This document shows, piece by piece, positions 49,839-56,306 of a DNA stretch of 64,000 nucleotides (its first letter is position 1; every line of letters starts with the position of its first letter). The translations under genes were made by a program, and so were the position numbers. This stretch comes from Candidatus Liberibacter africanus PTSAPSY (lineage in GTDB: Bacteria > Pseudomonadota > Alphaproteobacteria > Rhizobiales > Rhizobiaceae): assembly GCF_001021085.1 (NCBI RefSeq), contig NZ_CP004021.1, positions 370,501 through 434,500 of the forward strand, written 5' to 3'. The notes under the pieces are model-generated. The model was given only the letters and a program-made list of their open reading frames with translations, searched no databases and was not told where the DNA came from.

Positions 49839-50210
49839 TTACCTATTCTTTTTACCCCTCTTTGTATTATTCTTTCCATTACTCTTTGTATTATTCTTTC
49901 CATTACTCTTTGTATTATTCTTTCCATTACTCTTTGTATTATTCTTTCCATTACTCTTTGTATTATTCTTTGGAGGCGTATTTGAAGCTTTATTGGGTGT
50001 AGAATTAGAAGTCGATTGATCACCGATTCGAGCGCGAGGATGTTCCTGCCCTTGCAAAGCATTAGAAACCACCTTAAAATCGCCCTTCAATACTTCTCCA
50101 ATCTTGGTAACAGCACTAAAAATCACCACAGCAATAAGAGAAACAAGCAAACCATATTCAATAGATGTTGCCCCTGATTCATCCTTTAAAAATTTTTGTA
50201 TAATATTCAT
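49839..50210 (-). CDS. Flp-family prepilin with long repetitive tail
   Basis: A 123-residue Flp pilin. The prepilin part is canonical: 'MNIIQKFLKDESGATSIEYGLLVSLIAVVIFSAVTKIGEVLKG', with cleavage expected after the Gly of 'SGATSIEY' and Glu at position 5 of the mature protein. Unlike the other four pilins it continues for 60 more residues in a hydrophilic, basic tail made of tandem KNNTKSNG octapeptides encoded by a 24-bp repeat. GGAA lies 8 nt before the ATG. The tail is predicted to be surface exposed and disordered (inference). Confidence 0.9.
   Translation of the reverse strand: MNIIQKFLKDESGATSIEYGLLVSLIAVVIFSAVTKIGEVLKGDFKVVSNALQGQEHPRARIGDQSTSNSTPNKASNTPPKNNTKSNGKNNTKSNGKNNTKSNGKNNTKSNGKNNTKRGKKNR
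49860..49971 (-). repeat. 24-bp in-frame tandem repeat in the pilin tail
   Basis: Four exact copies of a 24-bp unit (49860-49883, 49884-49907, 49908-49931, 49932-49955) plus a 16-nt partial copy. The unit encodes the octapeptide KNNTKSNG in the pilin frame, and a second minus-strand frame is also open through it. Exact copies with a length divisible by 3 make this a likely variable-number repeat that changes tail length without a frameshift. Confidence 0.95.
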
Positions 50211-50300
50211 TGAAAATATTCCGAATTAAAATAAAACTAACTTTAAAAATTTTTTAATCTGCTATATCATATTTATTACATGCTGATGTATAATTTTAAA
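50211..50300 (-). promoter_or_regulatory. Conserved pilin leader, copy at pilin 1
   Basis: Upstream of the long-tail pilin the minus strand contains an element aligned with the leaders of pilins 2 and 3: a TATAGC box, an AT-rich run and a GGAATATTTT ribosome-site block just before the ATG. Shared spacing suggests a common 5' untranslated region and promoter; the transcription start is not known. Confidence 0.45.
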
Positions 50301-50517
50301 ATTCAAATGCGTGTAAAATAAAAAAAAATTCAATTAATTTTATATGCCATAGAATATATCTAGAAAAACAAGATACAACACAGACACAATCAACATCTGT
50401 TCGCTATACTGGATTCACGAATTACTCTTCTACATTTTGGAAAGAAACAAAATATTCAACAAACAGACATATAAATGATAAAAAAATTCTGCTAAAAGTT
50501 AAATTTAAGATATTGCG

Positions 50518-50556
50518 AATAGTTACAATAACATTATGGTTGTCATTGTAACTATT
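50518..50556 (-). terminator. 3' stem-loop of pilin 2
   Basis: A perfect 12-bp stem (50518-50529 with 50545-50556; AATAGTTACAAT pairing with ATTGTAACTATT) with a 15-nt loop, 19 nt after the pilin stop. No U-run follows, so it may be a 3' stabiliser or processing site rather than an intrinsic terminator. Homologous hairpins lie after three other pilin genes. Confidence 0.7.
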
Positions 50557-50575
50557 GGCTATAAATTACTCTAAT

Positions 50576-50755
50576 TTAGTTGTGAATATCCGCTAACTTG
50601 CTAGCAATATTTGAGAAAACAGTAGTCAAATTACTTCCAAGAGTGGTAACAGCTGCAATGATTGCTACTGCAATAAGAGAAGCAAGCAAACCATATTCAA
50701 TAGCCGTAGCTCCCGATTCATCCTTTAAAAATTTTTGCATAATATTCATTATCAT
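50576..50755 (-). CDS. Flp-family prepilin
   Basis: A 59-residue Flp pilin, easily overlooked because of its size. It begins 'MIMNIMQKFLKDESGATAIEYGLLASLIAVAIIAAVTTLG' and ends 'VFSNIASKLADIHN'. The G/ATAIEY cleavage site and the hydrophobic helix match Flp pilins. GGGAA lies 9 nt before the first ATG (50755); an ATG two codons later is possible. Its first 40 residues are almost identical to the next pilin, but the C-terminus has diverged. Confidence 0.92.
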   Translation of the reverse strand: MIMNIMQKFLKDESGATAIEYGLLASLIAVAIIAAVTTLGSNLTTVFSNIASKLADIHN

Positions 50756-50850
50756 AAAAAAATATTCCCAATTTAAAATAAAATTACTTTTAAAAAAATT
50801 TTGATACGCTATAACTCATCAAAATAGGTTCGTACGTAATTTTAAAATGT
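50756..50850 (-). promoter_or_regulatory. Conserved pilin leader, copy at pilin 2
   Basis: Minus-strand leader with TTTTGAT and ATCAAAA arms flanking a TATAGC box, followed by an AT-rich run and GGGAATATTTT before the ATG. The same arrangement occurs at 51403-51497, and a diverged one at 50211-50300. Confidence 0.45.
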
Positions 50851-51159
50851 AAATAGTTGTAAAATACGCAACACAAAACATATAATTAATTTATTATGCA
50901 ATCTATCACTATTAAAAAATGAAAATAATTCTTATTTATCATTGCGTTACTGTATAAAAAGATATTGTGATAATACTGAGATGATTCCACCTAAAGCACC
51001 ACTAAAAATCGTAAAAGTAATAAAAAACAGACACACTAAGCATCTGTTAACTATAATAGATTAACGCACTATTACTCTTCCTCACTTGGAAGAAAACCAA
51101 AATATTAAACACATATGAAGGATAAAAATACGGTTAAAAGTTAAATTTAAAATATTGCG

Positions 51160-51197
51160 AATAGTTACAATAACATTATGTTGTCACTGTAACTATT
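51160..51197 (-). terminator. 3' stem-loop of pilin 3
   Basis: Stem of 12 positions, 11 paired (51160-51171 with 51186-51197), 22 nt after the pilin stop. A single C at 51187 interrupts the right arm relative to its duplicate at 51833-51844. Confidence 0.65.
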
Positions 51198-51219
51198 GGC
51201 TATAAATTACTCTACGTCT

Positions 51220-51402
51220 TTAGTTTTTTGAGGAATCCGATAACTTGGTAGCAATATTTTTGAAAACACCAGTCAAATTAGTTCCAAGAGTGGTAACAGC
51301 TGCAATGATTGCTACTGCAATAAGAGAAGCAAGCAAACCATATTCAATAGCCGTAGCTCCCGATTCATCCTTTAAAAATTTTTGCATAACATTCATTATC
51401 AT
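51220..51402 (-). CDS. Flp-family prepilin
   Basis: 60-residue Flp pilin, 'MIMNVMQKFLKDESGATAIEYGLLASLIAVAIIAAVTTLG' then 'TNLTGVFKNIATKLSDSSKN'. It has the standard G/ATAIEY processing site with the membrane/assembly helix directly after it. Same leader and ribosome site as the 50576-50755 pilin. Product of the recent tandem duplication together with its neighbours. Confidence 0.94.
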   Translation of the reverse strand: MIMNVMQKFLKDESGATAIEYGLLASLIAVAIIAAVTTLGTNLTGVFKNIATKLSDSSKN

Positions 51403-51497
51403 AAAAAAATATTCCCAATTTAAAATAAAATTACTTTTAAAAAAATTTTGATACGCTATAACTCATCAAAATAGGTTCGTACGTAATTTTAAAATGT
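51403..51497 (-). promoter_or_regulatory. Conserved pilin leader, copy at pilin 3
   Basis: Same element as at 50756-50850, including the TTTTGAT/ATCAAAA arms around TATAGC and the GGGAATATTTT block before the start codon. Confidence 0.45.
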
Positions 51498-51806
51498 AAA
51501 TAGTTGTAAAATATGCAACACAAAACATATAATTAATTTATTATGCAATCTATCACTATTAAAAAATGAAAATAATTCTTATTTATCATTGCGTTACTGT
51601 ATAAAAAGATATTGTGATAATACTGAGATGATTCCACCTAAAGCACCACTAAAAATCGTAAAAGTAATAAAAAACAGACACACTAAGCATCTGTTAACTA
51701 TAATAGATTAACGCACTATTACTCTTCCTCACTTGGAAGAAAACCAAAATATTAAACACATATGAAGGATAAAAATACGGTTAAAAGTTAAATTTAAAAT
51801 ATTGCG

Positions 51807-51844
51807 AATAGTTACAATAACATTATGTTGTCATTGTAACTATT
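51807..51844 (-). terminator. 3' stem-loop of pilin 4
   Basis: Perfect 12-bp stem (51807-51818 with 51833-51844), loop 14 nt, 22 nt after the stop of the pilin at 51867-52046. No U-run follows on the minus strand. Confidence 0.65.
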
Positions 51845-51866
51845 GGCTATAAATTACTCTACGTCT

Positions 51867-52046
51867 TTAGTTTTTTGAGGAATCCGATAACTTGGCAGCA
51901 ATATTTTTGAAAACACCAGTCAAATTAGTTCCAAGAGTGGTAACAGAAGTAATGATCACTACTGCGATAAGAGAAGCAAGCAAACCATATTCAATAGCCC
52001 CCACACCTTTTTCATCTTTTAAAAATTTTTGTACAACGTTAATCAT
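51867..52046 (-). CDS. Flp-family prepilin
   Basis: 59-residue Flp pilin, 'MINVVQKFLKDEKGVGAIEYGLLASLIAVVIITSVTTLG' then 'TNLTGVFKNIAAKLSDSSKN'. The processing site is KG/VGAIEY instead of SG/ATAIEY, and the helix differs, while its C-terminal third is identical in DNA to the 51220-51402 pilin, suggesting gene conversion or a duplication junction. The frame opens at 52097, but AGAGG lies about 12 nt before the ATG at 52046 and the family start is there. Its 5' leader is unrelated to those of the first three pilins. Confidence 0.92.
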   Translation of the reverse strand: MINVVQKFLKDEKGVGAIEYGLLASLIAVVIITSVTTLGTNLTGVFKNIAAKLSDSSKN

Positions 52047-52377
52047 AATAAAAATTACCTCTAAAAAATTAAATAAAATACGTTTAATAGCAACCATACT
52101 TTATGGCAAAGATCAATAGTCCATACAATAAAAAAATCACAAATGTGATATCAATCCAGTTGTTTGAAAATATAAAAAAAATTGTGCAAAACCGCTACAA
52201 TCAACATCTAATCATAATATAAATAGATTCACGAATTACTCTCATGCACTTGGAATAAAAAACATCAAAATATCTCAATAAAAATCATATAAAATGCGAA
52301 TAGCTACAATAAAATTGTAGCTATTCGCTGTAAATTACAACTATTCAATGTAAATAGAAATGTTGTTATTAAGATTT
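52047..52377. other. Gap between pilins 4 and 5
   Basis: 331 nt. It holds the perfect stem-loop after the fifth pilin and a partly conserved stretch at about 52190-52295 that resembles the corresponding part of the other spacers. No gene. Confidence 0.55.
52296..52328 (-). terminator. 3' stem-loop of pilin 5 (perfect 15-bp stem)
   Basis: GCGAATAGCTACAAT (52296-52310) pairs perfectly with ATTGTAGCTATTCGC (52314-52328) around a 3-nt loop, 49 nt after the pilin stop. Compared with the three related hairpins, one T-A pair is replaced by C-G on both arms (52304/52320), a compensatory change that argues for selection on the structure. Confidence 0.8.
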
Positions 52378-52560
52378 CTATTTCTTAATCTCGGTTACTT
52401 TGAGACTATCACTAATCCCTCCAAAAACCGCCTTTAACTTCTCTCCTAGCGCAATAACAGAACTAATAATCGCTAACCCCAAAAGAGAAGCAAGCAAAGC
52501 ATATTCAATAGCTGTGGCCCCTGATTCTTCTTTTAAGACTTTTTTCAAATAACTGATCAT
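52378..52560 (-). CDS. Flp-family prepilin
   Basis: 60-residue Flp pilin, 'MISYLKKVLKEESGATAIEYALLASLLGLAIISSVIALG' then 'EKLKAVFGGISDSLKVTEIKK'. The most divergent of the five, with an SG/ATAIEY cleavage site. It has the strongest ribosome site of the array, AAGGAG about 9 nt before the ATG, and could be the major subunit or the first gene transcribed. Confidence 0.94.
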   Translation of the reverse strand: MISYLKKVLKEESGATAIEYALLASLLGLAIISSVIALGEKLKAVFGGISDSLKVTEIKK

Positions 52561-53284
52561 GTATTTTGACTCCTTAATAAAGAAGCGCGCAAAACCATTC
52601 GCTATAAACTACATATTGACAAATACAAAATATTTGATTATCCAGTCCAATGGTAGCACACATGTTGTGTCTAGCAAGGGGAGATCATGATTTTATAGTT
52701 GCATGATGAGCACATATCGCAATTAACAGTCTTCGAACACCTATGCGACGTGATTTATCACCAACCGAGAAATCATGTACTGCCCCGTTTACTTTTTCTA
52801 CCCTAAGTATTGTATATAAAACGTTTAAAAGACGTTAAAATGATAGAAAAAATAGATAATACTGTTTTATTTTAATACAATTAAACGCGCATTATTGGTG
52901 ATTAATAGTCGTTATTTGTAACACAATTAGTAATCATTGTTTATATTTGAAGACATCCTTTGGGGAACATAGATATTAGTGTGCAAAAGATAATATCTGC
53001 AAATTTAGCGGTTGAACAGCTGGCTACATTAAAGATTCATAAACAATACTTAGCGAATGAATAATTTGATTTCTAAGAATAACATATATTCGTAAAACAC
53101 GTAATTATTCGTTCAAATAGAAAAAAATATTAATGATATAGTATATAGTTGACAAATAACGTAATGGATTGTGTTATCAAAGAATCTTGAGAAATTTACC
53201 TCAATTTAAACAAAGAAGGTTTACAGTCTTTATACCTATATATTAACGTCTTATTTTATAAATTTTATTTTACAGGCTAAATTT
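52561..53284. other. Divergent gap upstream of the pilin array
   Basis: 724 nt between pilin 5 (minus) and the secretin-N-domain gene (plus). No credible gene. It holds the promoter at 53149-53177 for the plus-strand gene and presumably that of the pilin array. The part from about 52640 to 52800 is noticeably richer in G and C than its surroundings and could hide a small RNA; I cannot assign one. Confidence 0.45.
53149..53177 (+). promoter_or_regulatory. Promoter for the secretin-N-domain gene
   Basis: Consensus TTGACA at 53149-53154, a 17-nt spacer and TGTTAT at 53172-53177 (four of six consensus bases). This gives a 5' untranslated region of about 100 nt before the ATG at 53285. Confidence 0.5.
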
Positions 53285-53908
53285 ATGGCAAATATTCGAA
53301 CTACACTGGCTTTATCTATTTTTATTTTTATAGTAGCGCGCATTTATCCTGCTTTCCCGCAAGATCAAATCCAAAAAGCCCCTCCCCCAATACCAACACC
53401 AAACTATCCCATACCAGATAAAAAAATAATAAAGCAAAAACCTCCGCTACTCCCCACACACCGAAATCATCAAGAAGCAATAAAACATGCGAATCCAAAA
53501 ACAAAAGTAAGACGAATACCACCGCCACATTCGCCAATCAACAAAACTCTTCCAACAAAACCCCACGAAAAAGAAGAGGCCAAGAATCTTCGTGTAGCAA
53601 TCGGACAGTCACTTATATTGGGATTCAATACTAAGATCACAAAAGTAGTTGTCGGAAATGAGAAAGTAATAGATGTCTTAGCCTTGGAAACAGAAAACAG
53701 CGTAGTAGTTACAGGGAAAGAGATTGGAATAACTAATCTCATCGTTTTGGGGAAAGACAACAAGGTAATCCTTGATATAGAGGCGACAACGTTTGCAAAC
53801 GAGAAAAACACCGTACGCGTTTACTCTCCGGGGAACAAAGCTTTTTTATCCTGTACGCCAAGATGCCTTCCTTATACCAACACTTGGAATGATATAATGA
53901 CTAAATAA
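53285..53908 (+). CDS. Secreted protein with secretin-type pilus N-domain
   Basis: 207 residues. A signal peptide (about 1-25, ending near 'AFPQD'), a proline/lysine-rich linker (about 30-95), then a domain at about 100-175 ('NLRVAIGQSLILGFNTKITKVVVGNEKVIDVLALETENSVVVTGKEIGITNLIVLG') that aligns by eye with the N-domain of CpaC (RVP/DVLVSDP...GKDIGQANVILLG). There is no secretin pore domain. It is divergent from the pilin array, so a periplasmic role in Flp pilus assembly is plausible but inferred. Confidence 0.8.
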   Translation: MANIRTTLALSIFIFIVARIYPAFPQDQIQKAPPPIPTPNYPIPDKKIIKQKPPLLPTHRNHQEAIKHANPKTKVRRIPPPHSPINKTLPTKPHEKEEAKNLRVAIGQSLILGFNTKITKVVVGNEKVIDVLALETENSVVVTGKEIGITNLIVLGKDNKVILDIEATTFANEKNTVRVYSPGNKAFLSCTPRCLPYTNTWNDIMTK

Positions 53909-54190
53909 CAAAAATACTAAAAGTATTCCCTTGCCAAAGAAAAATTCCAAATAATCGCCTTAACACGGCAATTGTTTGTAAATTTCTCTTTGTTTTTTTA
54001 TTTAATATTTCACTTCTAATTATTATCAAGACTCTGGAACAATCATATTAAATAATAGATGCGCCAAATAACATCGGCTATACACGAGATACTCTTTTGA
54101 AATAACCTTCTACATTTTAAAATAAGCGTAAGATCACTTTTTGTCCAGTAATCCCAAATCTATGTCGCAAGTATATGCATTACTAATAAT

Positions 54191-54856
54191 CTATTGAATC
54201 CTATTATTCATGTGAGAATAATCGCTTGTAAGAATAGTTTTCATAATTGAAATCAAAGTCTGAACACGAGATCTAAAATCAGGAGCCTCTAATAACGCTT
54301 GTTTTTCCTCTTCACTGAAAGGAGAAAGCATCGCAAGTGAATTCACTAGCACCTCATTACTCGCACCTTCAATACTTTCCCAATCCGATTCCAAATTATT
54401 AGCCGCTAAATAATTTCGAAAAACTTCCAACAAAGCTATCCTATCAACACCATCATTATCATGACCAATAAGATCAGACATAAATGGAGCAATATAAAAA
54501 CAACGCCAAGGATTCAATTGATAGGATTCTTCTAATAATCGGAACCGACAAACGCCTGTTACAGTCATAACATAATGACCATCATCTGTTTCCACAAAAG
54601 ATGTGATACGACCAATACAACCAATTTGGGATAAACGATTATCGCTATTTGTCAGGAAACCACTTATCGCTGGCTGCACTAACCCTATTAATCTATCCCC
54701 AGCTAAAACGGAATCAAACATAGCCACACATGATCTCTCATAAACGCTAAAAGAGAAGCGACTGCCTGGTAATAATAACATACCTAAAAGAGGGAAAATC
54801 GGTAATAAACATGGTAAGTCTTCACGATTTTTGTATACTGTATTACCAATTTTCAT
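54191..54856 (-). CDS. Lon N-terminal substrate-binding domain protein
   Basis: About 221 residues consisting of the LON substrate-binding fold only ('LPCLLPIFPLLGMLLLPGSRFSFSVYERSCVAMFDSVLAGDRLIGLVQP', 'IGCIGRITSFVETDDGHYVMTVTGVCRFRLLEE'), without the AAA+ or protease domains. Stand-alone proteins of this type are common in Rhizobiales; their function is unclear. The ATG at 54856 follows a GAGTGGTG site; the frame opens at 54880. Confidence 0.9.
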   Translation of the reverse strand: MKIGNTVYKNREDLPCLLPIFPLLGMLLLPGSRFSFSVYERSCVAMFDSVLAGDRLIGLVQPAISGFLTNSDNRLSQIGCIGRITSFVETDDGHYVMTVTGVCRFRLLEESYQLNPWRCFYIAPFMSDLIGHDNDGVDRIALLEVFRNYLAANNLESDWESIEGASNEVLVNSLAMLSPFSEEEKQALLEAPDFRSRVQTLISIMKTILTSDYSHMNNRIQ

Positions 54857-55152
54857 CAATATCACCACTCGCACATGCATATACCATTATTATAAAGAGT
54901 AATATAATAATTTAATTTTTTCACTAAAGAACGTATGATAGACACATCTATTATCAAAATACAAGGACTAGCAAAGTCAAAAACGCTATTGTATACAAAG
55001 TCAGGATGTTGTTGGATGAATTTTGCAAGATATAACATAATATCAAAAAAATGCGAACATTATGGATATAGTTCCTAGTATCATAAAACATAATATAGGT
55101 CTCAGAATAAAAATGTCAAATGATTGATTTTACGAAAGATTTTTAAAACATC

Positions 55153-56256
55153 ATGATTAAAACGCCTTACTATTTAATTGATAAACAAAAACTTTTGAAT
55201 AATTTAGAAGTAGTTTCACGTATTCGAAAAAACGCTGGAATAAAATTACTTCTAGCGCTCAAATGCTTTTCTACATGGGGAATATTTGACACGTTAAATC
55301 AATATATGGATGGGACAACTTCTTCATCTCTCAATGAGGTTATACTAGGACGTAAAAAATTCGGCGGAGAGACACACGCTTACAATGTAGCATATAAAGA
55401 TTGTGAAATTGATGAGGTTCTCTCTCATTGCGATACCATAATTTTTAATGCCGTTTCTCAGCTGAATAAGTTCAAAAGCAAAGCATCTAAATTTAAAAAA
55501 AATATTGGATTGCGCATCAATCCATCCGTATCCTATTCCAAATTCATCCTTGCTGATCCAAATCGACCTTTTAGTCGCTTAGGAGAAAAATGCAAAGAAA
55601 AAATCGAATCTGAAATAAAAAATATTAATGGATTGATGTTCCACAATAATTGTGAAAACAAATCTTTTCCTTGTTTCAGTGCAATGCTAAAAAATATCGA
55701 ACAAGAATTTGGTCACTTCATTTCCCAAGTTGAGTGGATTAGTCTCGGTGGAGGAATTCATTTTACAGAAAAAAACTACCCAATAGAAGATTTTTGTCGA
55801 CAGCTCAAAGAATTATCAGAAAAACATTCTGTTCAAATATATTTAGAACCAGGAGAAGCTATTGTAACCAATACCACAACATTAGAAACCACTGTTCTTG
55901 ATATATCCGAAAACATCAAAAACCTAGTCATTGTTGATTCCTCTGTCGAAGCTCACATACCTGATTACTTACTTTACCAAGAATCCGCAACTATGTATCC
56001 CAATACAGGCCCTTATACTGCTCTAGTATGCGGAAGATCTTGTCTTGCAGGCGACATATTTGGTGAGTTCAACTTTGCGAAACCAGTCCAGATTGGAGAT
56101 AGAATATCATTTGAAGATGTTGCAGGTTATAACTTAAACAGGAAGAACTGGTTTAATGGAATAAATATGCCTACAATCGCAGTAAAAGATTTAAACGGAA
56201 CAATAAAGACTATACGCGAATTTTCTTATGATGATTATTATAAAAATCTCTCCTGA
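55153..56256 (+). CDS. nspC: Carboxynorspermidine decarboxylase (NspC family)
   Basis: PLP-dependent alanine-racemase-fold decarboxylase that converts carboxy(nor)spermidine to (nor)spermidine. 367 residues; the PLP lysine is in 'LLLALKCFSTWG' (about Lys37), followed by the substrate motifs 'YNVAYKDCEIDEVL' and 'HNNCENKSFPCF', and the C-terminal 'VCGRSCLAGDIFGEF' that carries the catalytic Cys. Followed after 50 nt by its pathway partner. Confidence 0.93.
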   Translation: MIKTPYYLIDKQKLLNNLEVVSRIRKNAGIKLLLALKCFSTWGIFDTLNQYMDGTTSSSLNEVILGRKKFGGETHAYNVAYKDCEIDEVLSHCDTIIFNAVSQLNKFKSKASKFKKNIGLRINPSVSYSKFILADPNRPFSRLGEKCKEKIESEIKNINGLMFHNNCENKSFPCFSAMLKNIEQEFGHFISQVEWISLGGGIHFTEKNYPIEDFCRQLKELSEKHSVQIYLEPGEAIVTNTTTLETTVLDISENIKNLVIVDSSVEAHIPDYLLYQESATMYPNTGPYTALVCGRSCLAGDIFGEFNFAKPVQIGDRISFEDVAGYNLNRKNWFNGINMPTIAVKDLNGTIKTIREFSYDDYYKNLS

Positions 56257-56306
56257 TAAGGGATACAATAGCAAATCAATACATCCATATATAGAGAAAT
56301 TATACC

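Larger units (their letters stand above)
50211..50575. other. Gap between pilins 1 and 2
   Basis: 365 nt that are a diverged copy of the inter-pilin block found at 50756-51219 and 51403-51866. It holds the leader of pilin 1 and the 3' stem-loop of pilin 2. No additional gene seen. Confidence 0.6.
50756..51219. other. Inter-pilin spacer, copy A
   Basis: 464 nt without a gene. It contains, from the right on the minus strand, the 3' stem-loop of pilin 3 (51160-51197), an AT-rich middle, an inverted pair TTTTGAT...ATCAAAA, and the leader of pilin 2. Nearly identical to 51403-51866. Confidence 0.6.
50635..51299. repeat. 647-bp-period tandem duplication, copy A
   Basis: This stretch matches 51282-51946 base for base with about four mismatches seen by eye (for example C/T at 50869 and at 51187). 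The offset is 647 nt throughout. Each unit holds one pilin's 5' half, its leader, and the whole inter-pilin spacer including a 3' stem-loop. Confidence 0.92.
51403..51866. other. Inter-pilin spacer, copy B
   Basis: 464 nt, near-identical twin of 50756-51219. Holds the stem-loop of the fourth pilin and the leader of the third. No gene seen. Confidence 0.6.
51282..51946. repeat. 647-bp-period tandem duplication, copy B
   Basis: Second copy of the unit at 50635-51299. Identity ends abruptly inside the next pilin gene at 51946, after TGGTAACAG, where that gene's helix-coding region diverges. Confidence 0.92.

Noticed and set aside
49781..50062. Second open minus-strand frame across the 24-bp repeat (repeated IIQRVMER)
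   Set aside because: It is open only because the 24-bp unit repeats without a stop; the overlapping frame encodes a canonical Flp prepilin with ribosome site.
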